A stretch of DNA of 64,000 nt, from contig JAUMTW010000002.1 in NCBI GenBank assembly GCA_030531005.1, positions 388,190-452,189 of the forward strand. Reading direction: 5' to 3'. Positions 47,955-57,608 of the stretch are shown here, piece by piece. The number at the start of each line of letters is the position of its first letter. Within the stretch, counting starts at the first letter, position 1. A model generated the notes under the pieces. It had not been told where the DNA came from. It saw only the letters and a program-made list of their open reading frames with translations, and made no database searches. Source of the stretch: Corynebacterium sp. (GTDB lineage: Bacteria; Actinomycetota; Actinomycetes; Mycobacteriales; Mycobacteriaceae). The translations under genes were made by a program, and so were the position numbers.

Positions 47955-49670
47955 CTAGAAGAGGAAGTAGCGCTGTGCCAGTGGCACTTCCTCGCGTGGT
48001 TCACAACTGATGGCTTCCCCATCGACGCGTACCTCATAGGTTTGAGGATCTACAGTGATCTGCGGAGTCGCATTATTGAACTTCAAGTCAGCCTTGCGAA
48101 CATTACGAATATTCTTGCAGGCCGCGATCTTTTTCTGCAGACCCAAGGATTCTGGAACTCCAGCATCAATTGCAGCCTGAGATAAGAAAGTAATGGAACT
48201 TTCACTCGTTGCACTACCGTAGGAACCGAATGCAGGGCGATAGTAGGTGGGCTGCGGCGTAGGGATCGAGGCATTTGGATCTCCCATTATGGAGTTCACA
48301 ATTTGCCCGCCCTTGAGGATTACTTCGGGACGTACTCCAAAGAACTTAGGTTGCCATAAGACCAAATCTGCGAATTTGCCAATCTCCACCGATCCAACTT
48401 CCTCGGCAATGCCTTGGGCTAGGGCAGGGTTGATAGTGTACTTCGCAATGTAGCGCTTGATGCGAAAGTTATCGGCAGCGGTTTCGGCATCCTCGGGCAG
48501 CGGACCGCGCTGTTGCTTCATGGAATCCGCTACTTGCCAGGTGCGTAAAATCACTTCGCCGACGCGTCCCATAGCTTGGGAATCCGAGGATGTCATAGAG
48601 AAAACTCCAAGGTCATGCAAGACATCTTCAGCGGCAATAGTTTCGGGACGAATTCGCGAATCTGCAAAGGCGACATCCTCGGGCAAATCCGCATTTAGGT
48701 GGTGGCACACCATGAGCATATCGACATGCTCCTCGGTGGTATTCCGTGTAAACGGCAACGTGGGGTTCGTCGAAGCCGGCAAAATATTTGGCTCACCGGC
48801 TAAGGCGATGATGTCAGGTGCATGGCCACCGCCTGCACCTTCGGTGTGGAAGGTATGGATGACCCTGCCGCCTATCGCATCTCTGGTGCTCTCTAAGAAT
48901 CCGGACTCATTTAAGGTATCCGTGTGAATGGCAACCTGGACATCATATTCGTCAGCAACTTGTAGGCTGTGATCGATTACCGAAGGAGTTGCACCCCAAT
49001 CTTCGTGGATTTTTAACCCAATGGCTCCGGCTTCAATCTGCTCGGCTAGAGCAGCATTATTATGCCCGTGGCCCTTAGCGAGCAACCCAAAGTTCATAGG
49101 GAAGGCTTCAAAAGAGCGCAGCATATTATGGATATTCCATGCACCCGGCGTGATAGTAGTGGCTTTGGTGGACTCTCCAGGCCCAGTGCCACCGCCAATC
49201 ATGGTGGTAATACCAGAAACTAGGGCAGTTTCAATCTGCTCGGGGCTAATGAAGTGGATGTGGGTATCAATACCGCCTGCAGTAAGAATCTTTCCCTCAC
49301 CTGCAATGATGTCGGTGGCCACCCCAATTGGAATGGTTACCCCTTCCATGACATCGGGATTACCGGCCTTGCCGATGGCAAAAATGCGCCCATCACGTAT
49401 AGCAACATCTGCTTTGATGATGCCCGTATAGTCGATAATCACCACATTCGTAATAACAAGGTCGGGTACACCTTCGCGGCGCAGCAGGCGCCCATTTTGA
49501 CCCATGCCATCGCGAATCACTTTGCCGCCACCAAAGGTGGCCTCATCGCCGTAGGTGGTGTAGTCATGTTCCACAGCCGCGATAAGTTCAGTATCGGCAA
49601 GGCGGAAGCGATCCCCAGTGGTAGGACCATACATGCTGGCATATTTCTTGCGGGGGAGTTCAAAAGCCAT
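47955..49670 (-). CDS. ureC: Urease alpha subunit
   Basis: Catalytic subunit that hydrolyses urea to ammonia and carbon dioxide. The nickel-bridging carbamylated Lys is in GLKIHEDWG; nickel and substrate His residues are in [19 protein letters not shown] and [15 protein letters not shown]; the flap Cys-His is in MVCHHLN. 571 residues, complete. It starts 2 bp after the ureB stop. Confidence 0.98.
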   Translation of the reverse strand: MAFELPRKKYASMYGPTTGDRFRLADTELIAAVEHDYTTYGDEATFGGGKVIRDGMGQNGRLLRREGVPDLVITNVVIIDYTGIIKADVAIRDGRIFAIGKAGNPDVMEGVTIPIGVATDIIAGEGKILTAGGIDTHIHFISPEQIETALVSGITTMIGGGTGPGESTKATTITPGAWNIHNMLRSFEAFPMNFGLLAKGHGHNNAALAEQIEAGAIGLKIHEDWGATPSVIDHSLQVADEYDVQVAIHTDTLNESGFLESTRDAIGGRVIHTFHTEGAGGGHAPDIIALAGEPNILPASTNPTLPFTRNTTEEHVDMLMVCHHLNADLPEDVAFADSRIRPETIAAEDVLHDLGVFSMTSSDSQAMGRVGEVILRTWQVADSMKQQRGPLPEDAETAADNFRIKRYIAKYTINPALAQGIAEEVGSVEIGKFADLVLWQPKFFGVRPEVILKGGQIVNSIMGDPNASIPTPQPTYYRPAFGSYGSATSESSITFLSQAAIDAGVPESLGLQKKIAACKNIRNVRKADLKFNNATPQITVDPQTYEVRVDGEAISCEPREEVPLAQRYFLF

Positions 49671-49672
49671 AA

Positions 49673-50047
49673 TTATGCCTTTCGGGCTGTGCGCTCAGCA
49701 GCATTGGGCTGAGCAGAATCAGTGGCGGGGGCAGCGGTGGTGTCAAGCGGACCATCGATAGCGTTGCGGAAACCAAAAACTTCTCGCTTACCTCCATAGG
49801 CAACCAAATTCACTTCCAAGCTGTCACCAGGCTCAAAGCGCACGGCGGTTCCAGCAGGAATATCGAGGTGATGGCCACGTGCTGCTGCGCGATCAAATTC
49901 GAGGGAAGGATTGGTTTCAAAGAAGTGGCAGTGCGAACCAACTTGTACTGGGCGATCACCAGTATTTTTCACAACTAAGGTGGTGGTGGCGCGGCCATCG
50001 TTACAGCTAATTGCGTCGGGCGCAACAAAGATTTCACCGGGGATCAT
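49673..50047 (-). CDS. ureB: Urease beta subunit
   Basis: Small structural subunit: [16 protein letters not shown] and [21 protein letters not shown] are the usual family blocks. 124 residues, with an Ala/Thr-rich C-terminal extension of about 20 residues. It lies 12 bp after ureA and 2 bp before ureC. Confidence 0.97.
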   Translation of the reverse strand: MIPGEIFVAPDAISCNDGRATTTLVVKNTGDRPVQVGSHCHFFETNPSLEFDRAAARGHHLDIPAGTAVRFEPGDSLEVNLVAYGGKREVFGFRNAIDGPLDTTAAPATDSAQPNAAERTARKA

Positions 50048-50059
50048 GGGGTACCTGCT

Positions 50060-50362
50060 TTAGCGAATTGGGTTGTGCACGGTCACAAGTTTGGTGCCAT
50101 CTGGGAAGGTTGCTTCTACTTGGACGTCCGGGATCATCTCCGGCACACCTTCCATGACGTCCTCGCGGCGCAAAATCGTAGAGCCGAAGCTCATTAAGTC
50201 TGCAACCGTCTTGCCATCACGTGCACCTTCGAGGATCTCATAGGTAATAATTGCTACTGCTTCAGGATAATTCAGCTTGAGTCCGCGTTTTTGGCGGCGC
50301 CGGGCAAGGTCGGCAGCAACTACGACCATCAACTTTTCTTGTTCTTTGGGCTGTAGATACAT
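50060..50362 (-). CDS. ureA: Urease gamma subunit
   Basis: 100-residue structural subunit, starting [12 protein letters not shown] at an ATG with AAGG upstream; the open frame runs 27 bases further but the family always starts here. The conserved [21 protein letters not shown] block is complete. First gene of the operon ureABCEFGD. Confidence 0.97.
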   Translation of the reverse strand: MYLQPKEQEKLMVVVAADLARRRQKRGLKLNYPEAVAIITYEILEGARDGKTVADLMSFGSTILRREDVMEGVPEMIPDVQVEATFPDGTKLVTVHNPIR

Positions 50363-50403
50363 TCTGCGCCTTTCAAATGGGGTGCACACAGTGCCCTTAA
50401 AGA

Positions 50404-50424
50404 TAACTATGTATTGATAGTTAT
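50404..50424. promoter_or_regulatory. AmtR-type operator upstream of ureA
   Basis: CTAT (50407-50410) and ATAG (50417-50420) with exactly 6 bp between, flanked by A/T. This fits the C. glutamicum AmtR box (tttCTATN6AtAG). It lies 42-62 bp before ureA, where a repressor would block the promoter. AmtR controls urease genes in C. glutamicum in answer to nitrogen supply. Confidence 0.75.
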
Positions 50425-50506
50425 TATTTCGCGCACAGCGGGCTTAGTCAATTCACCAGCCAGAATAGTGCAATTGGAGACCGCTCTTGGGTGCGATGTT
50501 TAAGAC

Positions 50507-50544
50507 AAAGATCAGGCCTATGCAATTGCATAGGCCTGATCTTT
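50507..50544. terminator. 38-bp perfect palindrome between the secreted protein gene and ureA
   Basis: Perfect arms of 19 bp around AATT, with AAAG and CTTT at the ends. It is downstream of the leftward gene at 50602-51621 and isolates it from the urease operon. Confidence 0.8.
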
Positions 50545-50601
50545 ATAATGCTAATGGTGGGAACTCGAAGGTGATATGAGTTTTTCGCAGTCCCCCGGCA
50601 A

Positions 50602-51621
50602 TTAGGCTGGGAAAGTTACCTGGGTGGTGACAATCGGTCCGACATAGAGATCTTGTACGCCCGTGGTGCCATAGACTCGCCCAACGTCAATTCGCTGCAT
50701 CGAATCAGTGCCCTCCCCTACTGCGGTGGAAGCATCGACGCTGACAATCCAGCTGCCATCACCTTGTGGGGTTAGCCATGGGTCTTTTAGTGCCGTTGCA
50801 GCTAAGGCAAAACGAGCAGTGCTGCTAGCAGTGCCTTGGAAGCGGATGATGCCATCGCCTTGATCAGGCAGGCGGCTAAAGCTTAAGGTGTTAGCATCGT
50901 CAAGCAGGGCGCCATCTGTTGCTTGTAAGGAGCCGCCAGCGGCATCTGCTACCTGGGCCCAGGGGCTGGCATCGGTGCTGAGGTCAACAGTGGGCTCCGC
51001 TGGAGTATTCGGCCCTGGAGTGGGGTCATATGCTAGCGGTATATAGATTTCTTCGGCAGCATTGATCGAGCCTGCAGCGGGATAAACATAAACGCCCCAA
51101 TTATCGCCAGTGGTCTCGGCAGGAGGATCCACCACAATGCGCGCGGTGAAGGAACCATCGGCAGCCATAGGGTCACTTACCCTGGAAATAGTGCGCTGCA
51201 TATTGAGCGGCGCTTGAGGTACCTGGGCTAGTGCAGCATCGCTAATGACCCAGGACATACGATCATGTGGGTGGGTGCGCGTATTACCGGGGGCGCCTTC
51301 GCTAGGACGCCACTGATCGGGGAAAGCCCCGTAGAGCACATAGACACCATTTGGTTGGCCAGCAGGAACTGGGAAGGGGAAACCGCCCTTGTTGGCCTCG
51401 GCATTAAAGCCGGTACCGTGCACGATGAGGACATCACCGCGCTGGACTGGGCGAGTAATGGGATTCCCCTGCTCATCAGTGACGCTCACCTGCGGGTTCT
51501 CGGCAACATCCTGGCCGCTAAAAATGGGCAAATTATCGGGGATGGTCGGGGCCGCAAGTGCTGGGGTTTGCAAACCTAACACGAGGACAGGAGCGCTGAG
51601 GGCAAGAAGAAACTTTTTCAT
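50602..51621 (-). CDS. Secreted protein of unknown function, possibly iron-regulated
   Basis: A 339-residue protein with a clear Sec signal peptide (cleavage after LQTPALA). The mature part looks like beta-rich, Ig-like domains with GDVLIVHGTGF, then VYVLYGAFPDQW and WGVYVYPAAG. Similar proteins in corynebacteria stand near HtaA-type haemin-binding proteins, but no HtaA repeat and no LPXTG are visible here. A DtxR-like box overlaps its 5' region. No sorting signal or C-terminal span is present, so it is probably released. Confidence 0.7.
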   Translation of the reverse strand: MKKFLLALSAPVLVLGLQTPALAAPTIPDNLPIFSGQDVAENPQVSVTDEQGNPITRPVQRGDVLIVHGTGFNAEANKGGFPFPVPAGQPNGVYVLYGAFPDQWRPSEGAPGNTRTHPHDRMSWVISDAALAQVPQAPLNMQRTISRVSDPMAADGSFTARIVVDPPAETTGDNWGVYVYPAAGSINAAEEIYIPLAYDPTPGPNTPAEPTVDLSTDASPWAQVADAAGGSLQATDGALLDDANTLSFSRLPDQGDGIIRFQGTASSTARFALAATALKDPWLTPQGDGSWIVSVDASTAVGEGTDSMQRIDVGRVYGTTGVQDLYVGPIVTTQVTFPA

Positions 51622-51625
51622 ATTT

Positions 51626-51644
51626 TCAGGCTAGCCTAAGCTCC
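51626..51644 (-). promoter_or_regulatory. Possible DtxR box upstream of the secreted protein gene
   Basis: TCAGGCTAGCCTAAGCTCC matches the 19-bp DtxR consensus TTAGGTTAGCCTAACCTAA at 14 positions, and its centre is a symmetric AGGCTAGCCT. It lies 5 bp before the ATG, over the ribosome-binding region. Confidence 0.45.
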
Positions 51645-51743
51645 TAAATAGGCAAAGGAGAAACTTCGGAGATTCCATATTAAACAACTCACAGTAGTTC
51701 TCGTGCATATAGCATGCGGGAAAGCAAAAGTAGGAGCGAAGCA

Positions 51744-51771
51744 GTTGAGAAGCAGGAACTGAGAAGCAGGA
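51744..51771. repeat. 14-bp direct repeat upstream of dhaK
   Basis: TGAGAAGCAGGAAC twice in tandem in the roughly 340-bp region between the secreted protein gene and dhaK. Apart from this and the possible DtxR box, nothing else stands out in that region. Confidence 0.7.
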
Positions 51772-51958
51772 ACATTGCAAAGTGTGGGCAAATGCACCCC
51801 ACAGGCCGCCTGCACCGACCTACACTGGAATACAGAGAACAATAGGGAAAACGCTCGGGCTCGGGTACGCGTTATTAAGCAGTATTAATGCGAACCGCCA
51901 CTTACCATCAGGCACTTCTGGGTATACCCCGTGGCTGAACCTACAAGGAGACACAACT

Positions 51959-52960
51959 GTGAAGAAATTCCTCAACGACCCCGAAACCATCGTGGCGGAA
52001 TCCGTCCACGGCCTAGTACGCGCCCATCATGACATCCTCACACTGAATGAGGATCCATTGTTCGTGCAACGAGCACAGCGCAAAGACGAAGGCAAAGTTG
52101 CCATTATCTCCGGTGGCGGTTCTGGCCATGAACCACTGCACGCTGGCTTCGTTGGTGCCGGCATGCTCGATGCCGCAGTACCAGGAGCTATGTTCACCTC
52201 CCCTACTCCAGATCCCATAGTCGCGGCCACCCAAGCCGTACACCGTGGCGCAGGGGTGCTCTACCTAGTGAAGAATTACACCGGGGACGTACTGAATTTC
52301 GATACTGCAGCGGAGTTGGCGGAATTCGAAGATATTACCGTGCGCCAAGTCATCATCAATGATGATGTCGCCGTAGAAGATTCCACCTATACCGCTGGGC
52401 GCCGCGGCGTAGCCGGAACTGTGCTCGTGGAAAAGATTGCCGGCGCGGCCGCAGAAGCAGGTAAAGACCTGGGAACAGTTGCCGATATTGCAGCGCAGGT
52501 TGTGGCCAATACTCGCTCCATGGGTGTTGCCTTAAGTGCATGCACCGTACCGCATGTGGGTAAGCCCTCCTATGAACTCGGGGAGGATGAAATTGAGATT
52601 GGCATCGGCATCCACGGAGAACCCGGACGTCGTCGCGGTCCGCTGGTCTCTGCGCATGAAATTGTGGCCGAACTAGTGGAACCCATCGTGGCAGATCTTG
52701 ACCTCACAGCAGGAGACCGCGTCATTGCCTTCGTCAACGGCATGGGCGGCACGCCACTATCGGAGCTCTACTTACTGTTCAATGAAGTCGGAAAATACCT
52801 CGACGCAGCGGAAATCACCATTGCTCGCAGCCTCGTAGGCAATTATGTGACGAGCCTCGAGATGTAGGGGGCTTCGGTGACCTTATGCAAGGTCAACGAT
52901 GCTAAATTGCTGGAATATTTCGATGCCCCCGCACACACCGTGGCCTATCACCAAGATTAA
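51959..52960 (+). pseudogene. dhaK: Dihydroxyacetone kinase subunit DhaK with an in-frame amber codon
   Basis: DhaK binds dihydroxyacetone covalently through a histidine; that His is in GIGIHGEPG here. GTG start with AAGGAG 8 bp upstream. The frame reads 302 codons and then TAG at 52865-52867, directly after SLVGNYVTSLEM. The same frame continues with GASVTLCKVNDAKLLEYFDAPAHT and stops with TAA at 52960, which is the normal DhaK C-terminus. So either the gene is recently inactivated or truncated by 31 residues, or the amber codon is read through. The remaining dha genes look intact. Confidence 0.88.
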
Positions 52961-53177
52961 ATGGCGCTTACCAGCCAGCTGCCTTTTGTCAGCTGTCTTT
53001 TGCCACCTGCCGCCTTTGTAGTGCTGGGTTTTCAGCGCCGCTACATCACGTTGGACCTTGCTTGAGGTGCGTTCGCCGGAGGTTGCAGTGTCGCTCCCGA
53101 AGCTGGATCTGGTTGAAGGTGGAAAAGCACTATTTGCATTGACCATACAAACCCAAAAATTGAGAGAAAGAACACCT
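52961..53177. other. Gap between dhaK and dhaL
   Basis: 217 bp with no gene. These genes are usually adjacent. There is a purine-rich site (AGAGAAAG) before dhaL but no obvious terminator. Confidence 0.4.
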
Positions 53178-53777
53178 ATGGACACAGCAGCAACGATTGC
53201 ATGGATACGCCGATGTGCCACTACTGCACATGACCATCGTGAAGAGCTCATTGATCTTGATAGGAACATTGGCGATGCGGATCATGGTGCCAACTTGGAT
53301 CGCGGCTTCCAGGCAGTGCAAAGCACACTTACGGACACCGATTTTGCTACCCCGGCAGAAGTGCTCAAGAGTGTAGCCAAGACCCTAATCTCTACGGTCG
53401 GTGGTGCTTCGGGCCCACTACTGGGTACTGCTTTCCTGCGCGCTGCGAAAGCCGTGGATGGCAAGGATGAACTCACCGGCACGGATATTGCAGACTTGTT
53501 GGCAGCGGCTGCTGCAGGCATTGAGCAACGAGGCAAGGCCGAACCAGGCGATAAAACCATGCTTGATGCGTGGGGACCTGCCGCCGAAGCCGCAGCCGCC
53601 GACCCAGAGCATGCATGGGAAGCCGCTGCTGCAGCGGCAGCTCAAGGTGCCCTAGATACCAAAGAGATGATTGCGCGCAAAGGACGCGCATCCTACTTAG
53701 GTGAGCGATCTCAGGGCCATATTGATCCAGGCGCTCAATCCACGGCCTACCTTCTTGCTGCGGCGGTGACAGCATGA
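53178..53777 (+). CDS. dhaL: Dihydroxyacetone kinase subunit DhaL (ADP-binding)
   Basis: Holds ADP, which is rephosphorylated by DhaM, and passes phosphate to dihydroxyacetone on DhaK. The metal-binding stretch DRNIGDADHGANLDRGF is at residues 28-44, and SGPLLGTAFLRA and GDKTMLDAWGPA follow. The start is the ATG at 53178; the frame extends upstream but without family similarity. 199 residues. The stop overlaps the dhaM start. Confidence 0.95.
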   Translation: MDTAATIAWIRRCATTAHDHREELIDLDRNIGDADHGANLDRGFQAVQSTLTDTDFATPAEVLKSVAKTLISTVGGASGPLLGTAFLRAAKAVDGKDELTGTDIADLLAAAAAGIEQRGKAEPGDKTMLDAWGPAAEAAAADPEHAWEAAAAAAAQGALDTKEMIARKGRASYLGERSQGHIDPGAQSTAYLLAAAVTA

Positions 53778-54403
53778 GTGAAATCTCTGTAGGCATCGTC
53801 ATAGTTTCGCACTCTGCGCAATTAGCAGCAGGTGTGGTGGAACTCGCCCAAGAAATGGCCCCAGACGTTCCCCTGCGTGCCGCAGGTGGCCGCGATGATG
53901 GCGGCATCGGCACATCTTATGACCGCATTGAACAAGCGGTAGCAGCCTTACGTGCCCTCGACGTCAGTGTGGGCATCTATACGGACCTGGGCTCCGCAAC
54001 AATGACCGCGGAGATGGTTGTGGATATGGCTGGCGATCCAGAGGTGCAACTTATCGATGCTCCTTTGGTGGAAGGTGCTATCGCTGGTGCGGTAGCTGCC
54101 CAGCAAGGCCGCACTCTCCCCCAGCTCACTAACACTACGGTCAGCACGGATTCTACGGGTGCGCGTTATGAGCGCACTGTGCACATCGCTGATCCAGTGG
54201 GTCTGCATGCCCGTCCGGCTGCCCGAGTAGCGGAATTAGCAGCTGATAACCCCACGATTGAGCTCAATGGCCAGGCAGCAGATTCCGCACTGGTGATTAT
54301 GTCGTTAGCGCTGCGCGAAGGTGACCCGGTCACCATTTCGGGGGTAGCGAAAGATGCTCCGATTGTCGATCAAATTGCGGACTTTTTGGCGACTACCCCT
54401 TAA
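53774..54403 (+). CDS. dhaM: Dihydroxyacetone kinase phosphotransfer subunit DhaM (EIIA-HPr)
   Basis: Passes phosphate from the PTS to DhaL-ADP. An EIIA-Man-type domain comes first (active His in VIVSHSAQL, about residue 13), then an HPr-like domain with the phospho-His in PVGLHARPAARV (about residue 146). There is no EI domain, so it relies on cellular EI and HPr. 209 residues. The ATG overlaps the dhaL stop by 4 bp. Confidence 0.94.
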   Translation: MSEISVGIVIVSHSAQLAAGVVELAQEMAPDVPLRAAGGRDDGGIGTSYDRIEQAVAALRALDVSVGIYTDLGSATMTAEMVVDMAGDPEVQLIDAPLVEGAIAGAVAAQQGRTLPQLTNTTVSTDSTGARYERTVHIADPVGLHARPAARVAELAADNPTIELNGQAADSALVIMSLALREGDPVTISGVAKDAPIVDQIADFLATTP

Positions 54404-54505
54404 ATTTTTGCAGCTCACAGTACACATCGGTAAGATACCCAAAGTCTTGGGGATATACCCTCCACAAGTAGATCACATTACGATCGCAAACCCGAGAGGA
54501 AATTC

Positions 54506-55249
54506 ATGATTCGTTCGCTGCGTAAGCTTCGTAATGCAGCTGTTGCTCTGACCGCAGCTGCAGTCATCGCAACCCCAACTGCCTTTGCGGCAACGGGTGC
54601 AGGTGACCAAATTAAGCTCGACTTCGCAGACGGCACCACCGCATATTGCACCCTTAACAGCGTGGCTAACCAAGGCGCCGCCGTGTATGGCGTGACTGCC
54701 GGCCACTGCTTTGACTCCGGGGAAGTAGTGCAGGTCCGCGACGGGGATAATCAAGTTATCGCTACCACGCAAGAACTGCAGCAGCTACGTGCAGTTCACG
54801 AAGAGCAGCCTCAGGCTGGTGGGCAGCTGGCTTTGGATGATTTCGCTATCTTCCCATTGGTTCCTGGTGCTGCCGCACAATCCAGCACTGTGTCGAGTGT
54901 GGCCCGTGTTGGCCTGCCTGGGATCGATGCGTTGATCTCCTACATCACTCCGTTGTACGCACCAGCATTAGCGCTCGGTGATCCAGTACCAGTAACCCAG
55001 GATCTAGTAGGACGCATTGCTTGTAAGGATGGCGCTATTACCGGTCGTACCTGTGGCCCTATCCTGGCAGTCAATACCCAGTCCCAGGAAGTCTATGCGC
55101 TGATTCCAGCAATCCAGGGTGACTCCGGTTCCCCACTACACATTGCTGGCGCTGATGGGCAACGCCATATTATCGGCACCTTGTCCTATGGCAGCCCAGT
55201 GCTATTCAACGCTTTTGATGGCACCTACGAGCACCTGGCTACCAGCTAA
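54506..55249 (+). CDS. Secreted trypsin-like serine protease
   Basis: S1-family protease, 247 residues with a Sec signal peptide ending AFA. The catalytic triad is visible: His in GVTAGHC, Asp in LDDFAIFPL, Ser in IQGDSGSPL. Two cysteine pairs (CTLN/GHC and ACKD/TCGP) fit disulfides. There is no anchor, so the enzyme is released. Ribosome-binding site AGAGG precedes the ATG. Single gene closed by a terminator. Confidence 0.92.
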   Translation: MIRSLRKLRNAAVALTAAAVIATPTAFAATGAGDQIKLDFADGTTAYCTLNSVANQGAAVYGVTAGHCFDSGEVVQVRDGDNQVIATTQELQQLRAVHEEQPQAGGQLALDDFAIFPLVPGAAAQSSTVSSVARVGLPGIDALISYITPLYAPALALGDPVPVTQDLVGRIACKDGAITGRTCGPILAVNTQSQEVYALIPAIQGDSGSPLHIAGADGQRHIIGTLSYGSPVLFNAFDGTYEHLATS

Positions 55250-55337
55250 TTGCTGTTGAACAGCCGCATTGTTTCACTATTTTAGTGGCGCAGTGCGCAG
55301 ATAGCTCACTGTGCTCGTTGACTACGGCACAAAAATG

Positions 55338-55380
55338 AAGGTGGAAGCTCCCTGTTTGTGCAAGGGGCTTCCACTTTTTC
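55338..55380 (+). terminator. Terminator after the protease gene
   Basis: GTGGAAGC and GCTTCCAC pair with extra CTCCC/GGGG pairing, followed by TTTTTCTTT. Confidence 0.8.
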
Positions 55381-55445
55381 TTTGAGTGACATGTGCTGCG
55401 ACATAAGAGGTGGGCTGCTTTGTCGGTGCTACAGTGCCGTTGCTG

Positions 55446-56405
55446 TTATGTAGTGCTGGAAATTTTTGCGGGGATCATAAAGACCGGCACGCGCACGTGA
55501 GGCAAGATTTCTGAGGTTTGCGAGCCGATAAACACGCGCTCTAATGCTCCAATAGGGCTCGAGCCTAAGCAAAGCAAATCGCCCTTTTTCCATTTGATGG
55601 CATCCAAAGCCCCATCCCAGCCGCTGCCAAATCCAATCTCGGTTTCGACTTGCACCTGAGGTAAGTGCGTCTGGATCTGGTCGCGGCAGCGGTCGAGGTG
55701 GGCGAAGGTATTCTCTCGCCATTCCAATGCCAGATTTTCTGGCAGCTGCAAACTATCGGAGAACGGAGGCTCGCCAAATCCGGTGGGAGATAATGCAACT
55801 AAACGCAAAGGGGCATTCCACTGGGCGGCAATATGAGCAGCCTGTTGCACCGTTGCCGGATTTAGCTCGGGTTCGAGCATCGCGAAATTTACCCGGGTAA
55901 CACCCTTTTTAGAAAGCTTTGGATTACGTGGGGTCAAAGCAACTGGACAGGTGCTTGAGTGCAATAAAGCATCAGCAGTGGAGTTAGCGAACAACCGCCC
56001 CTTGTAAGCACTGTCATGGGATCCCAAGAGAATCATATCGGCGCCGAATGTCTGGGCTGCTTCTGAGATCAACTGGGCCCCATTGGTGCCATCAGCGAAA
56101 AGGGAAACTTCCTCGTGCCAAGCCTCTGGGGGGATACCGTGCTCTTGTAAGGCTTCCTTTAAGGCCGCGGCACAGGCCTGGGCTTCTTTTTTAAACCACT
56201 TCTTGTATTTCTTGCCGATCTTGCTCACTTTGGGTGCAGCCCAAGGGCGCAACAAGGTAGTGATGCACTGCAGCTGAATGTTGGTGGTACGCCCGAGCCA
56301 TGCAGCTGCGGTGAGCGCGTCCTCGCCCTGGTCCCCTGGTGCCCAATGCACAAGAATTTTTAGGGGATCATTTGGAAATGCAGGGGTGCTGGATGAAGAA
56401 TCCAT
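55446..56405 (-). CDS. Universal stress protein with two USP domains
   Basis: A 319-residue cytoplasmic protein with two tandem USP folds. The first (about 15-155) has a degenerate GSHDSAYKGRLFANSTADALL loop, close to the ATP-binding G-2x-G-9x-GS motif; the second (about 170-315) has LGSSPIGALERVFIGSQTSEIL. It may bind ATP and take part in stress or dormancy responses. The start is the ATG at 56405 with AAAGGA 7 bp upstream. 31 residues of hydrophobic upstream frame are not used. Confidence 0.9.
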   Translation of the reverse strand: MDSSSSTPAFPNDPLKILVHWAPGDQGEDALTAAAWLGRTTNIQLQCITTLLRPWAAPKVSKIGKKYKKWFKKEAQACAAALKEALQEHGIPPEAWHEEVSLFADGTNGAQLISEAAQTFGADMILLGSHDSAYKGRLFANSTADALLHSSTCPVALTPRNPKLSKKGVTRVNFAMLEPELNPATVQQAAHIAAQWNAPLRLVALSPTGFGEPPFSDSLQLPENLALEWRENTFAHLDRCRDQIQTHLPQVQVETEIGFGSGWDGALDAIKWKKGDLLCLGSSPIGALERVFIGSQTSEILPHVRVPVFMIPAKISSTT

Positions 56406-56590
56406 GGACTCGTCCTTTAGGAAAACTGGTGGTAGCTCGAGTAGCAATGGTGGCGAGTGGATAGTGCAGGCACGCTGCACTATTGCAGCTACAGCCTATA
56501 ACTAGTGTAGCTTAGGAAAATTCTAGGCAGAACTTGCCGAGCGCAGTAGTACGTGCCAGCGGTTACGAGGTCAGAGCAGTCGTCCAGGAA

Positions 56591-56633
56591 CAAGATGTGC
56601 CACCGGGTTTGCCACCGGAGGGGCACAATCTTG
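56591..56633 (-). terminator. Terminator after the MarR gene
   Basis: CAAGATGTGCC and GGGGCACAATCTTG form an imperfect stem just after the MarR stop. Confidence 0.65.
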
Positions 56634-56640
56634 AGTGTGT

Positions 56641-57117
56641 CTACCTGGCAGCGTCCTGCTGACCCGATAATTCACGGGCGTAGCTATCTGCCAGAGTGTT
56701 AATGATGGCGCCGAGTTTGTAGGCCTCTTGGAGATTTTCTTGATCCATGGTTTCCAGCATGCGCGCTAAGAAAGCGGTGCGTTCTTCGCCAACGCGATCA
56801 AGCTCTGCCTGCCCATGCTCGGTAATGGATACGCTCACACCGCGACGGTCTGAGCGATCCCGGCCGCGTTCTACGAGGCCGCGCGATTCTAGTACGTGCA
56901 AGGCATTCGAGGCGGTGGGCATGCGAATTCCTTCTGCCTGGGCGATTTCGCGAATACGCATTGGGCCTTGCTCATGGAGCCGTTCCAGGATCGTAATCTG
57001 CGGGCCAGTGAGCGAGGATTGCTCGGTCACGCGGAAATAGGAAACATAGAGTTTTGTCAGCGCGGGCCGGATAGCTTCGGCGACTTCGAGGGGAGTATGG
57101 GTGGTTTTTTCTTCCAT
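56641..57117 (-). CDS. MarR family transcriptional regulator
   Basis: Winged-helix regulator of about 158 residues. The helix-turn-helix is ITILERLHEQGPMRIREIAQAEGIRMPTAS-type sequence near residues 40-75, and the wing GLVERGRDRSDRRGVSVSIT is typical. Usually a repressor released by small phenolics or oxidants; the ligand is unknown. Start ATG 57117 or TTG 57126, with AAGGA upstream of both. No adjacent gene on its strand, so it probably acts on itself or on unlinked genes. Confidence 0.9.
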   Translation of the reverse strand: MEEKTTHTPLEVAEAIRPALTKLYVSYFRVTEQSSLTGPQITILERLHEQGPMRIREIAQAEGIRMPTASNALHVLESRGLVERGRDRSDRRGVSVSITEHGQAELDRVGEERTAFLARMLETMDQENLQEAYKLGAIINTLADSYARELSGQQDAAR

Positions 57118-57599
57118 AATGTGCAAACTATCTGCAAATCCTTAGGAAAACTGCTCGCGGGGGCGATTTGGTTAACCTTTTTTCATCTTTTAAAAATTCA
57201 ATTGTCCAGTTTAGCCTGAGATTTGTTAACTTTCAGGTAATTTCTAGTTCTTTCGCGAATAAGACCCTAGAATGGGGGTGGTGCAGGTCGGTAGCCACAC
57301 AGTTCAGGCTGCAGACCTGCCGCTAATTAAATTCAATAGGGGTACCAAAGTATCTGTGATTCCCTGGCCAAGGGGAGGGCCATTGGCAAAATGTACAGTG
57401 CTCACAGAGTTAACGGTTTTCATGCTGATAGGCAGCGATATATCCGCTGAGACTCGTCGTTTGTCGGGGACATTAATTCATAACAATGATGGTCTGTGCC
57501 CTATCGATGCATCACATTGCACAGCTAACAGCGTATAGCGGATTTGAGGTCTGGTAAGTGCGCCGTACTTGACTTCGTGATACTTGCTCAAGGCGTAGA
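57118..57599. other. 480-bp divergent intergenic region
   Basis: Between marR and the DUF5318 gene. AT-rich near marR. TAGAAT hexamers occur near 57269 and at 57596-57601. A small open frame at 57272-57538 shows no family similarity or ribosome-binding site and is not called. Confidence 0.4.
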
Positions 57600-57608
57600 A
57601 TGTTGCCA

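Noticed and set aside
57272..57538. 88-codon frame upstream of the DUF5318 gene
   Set aside because: No family similarity seen and no start signal; it lies in a promoter region.
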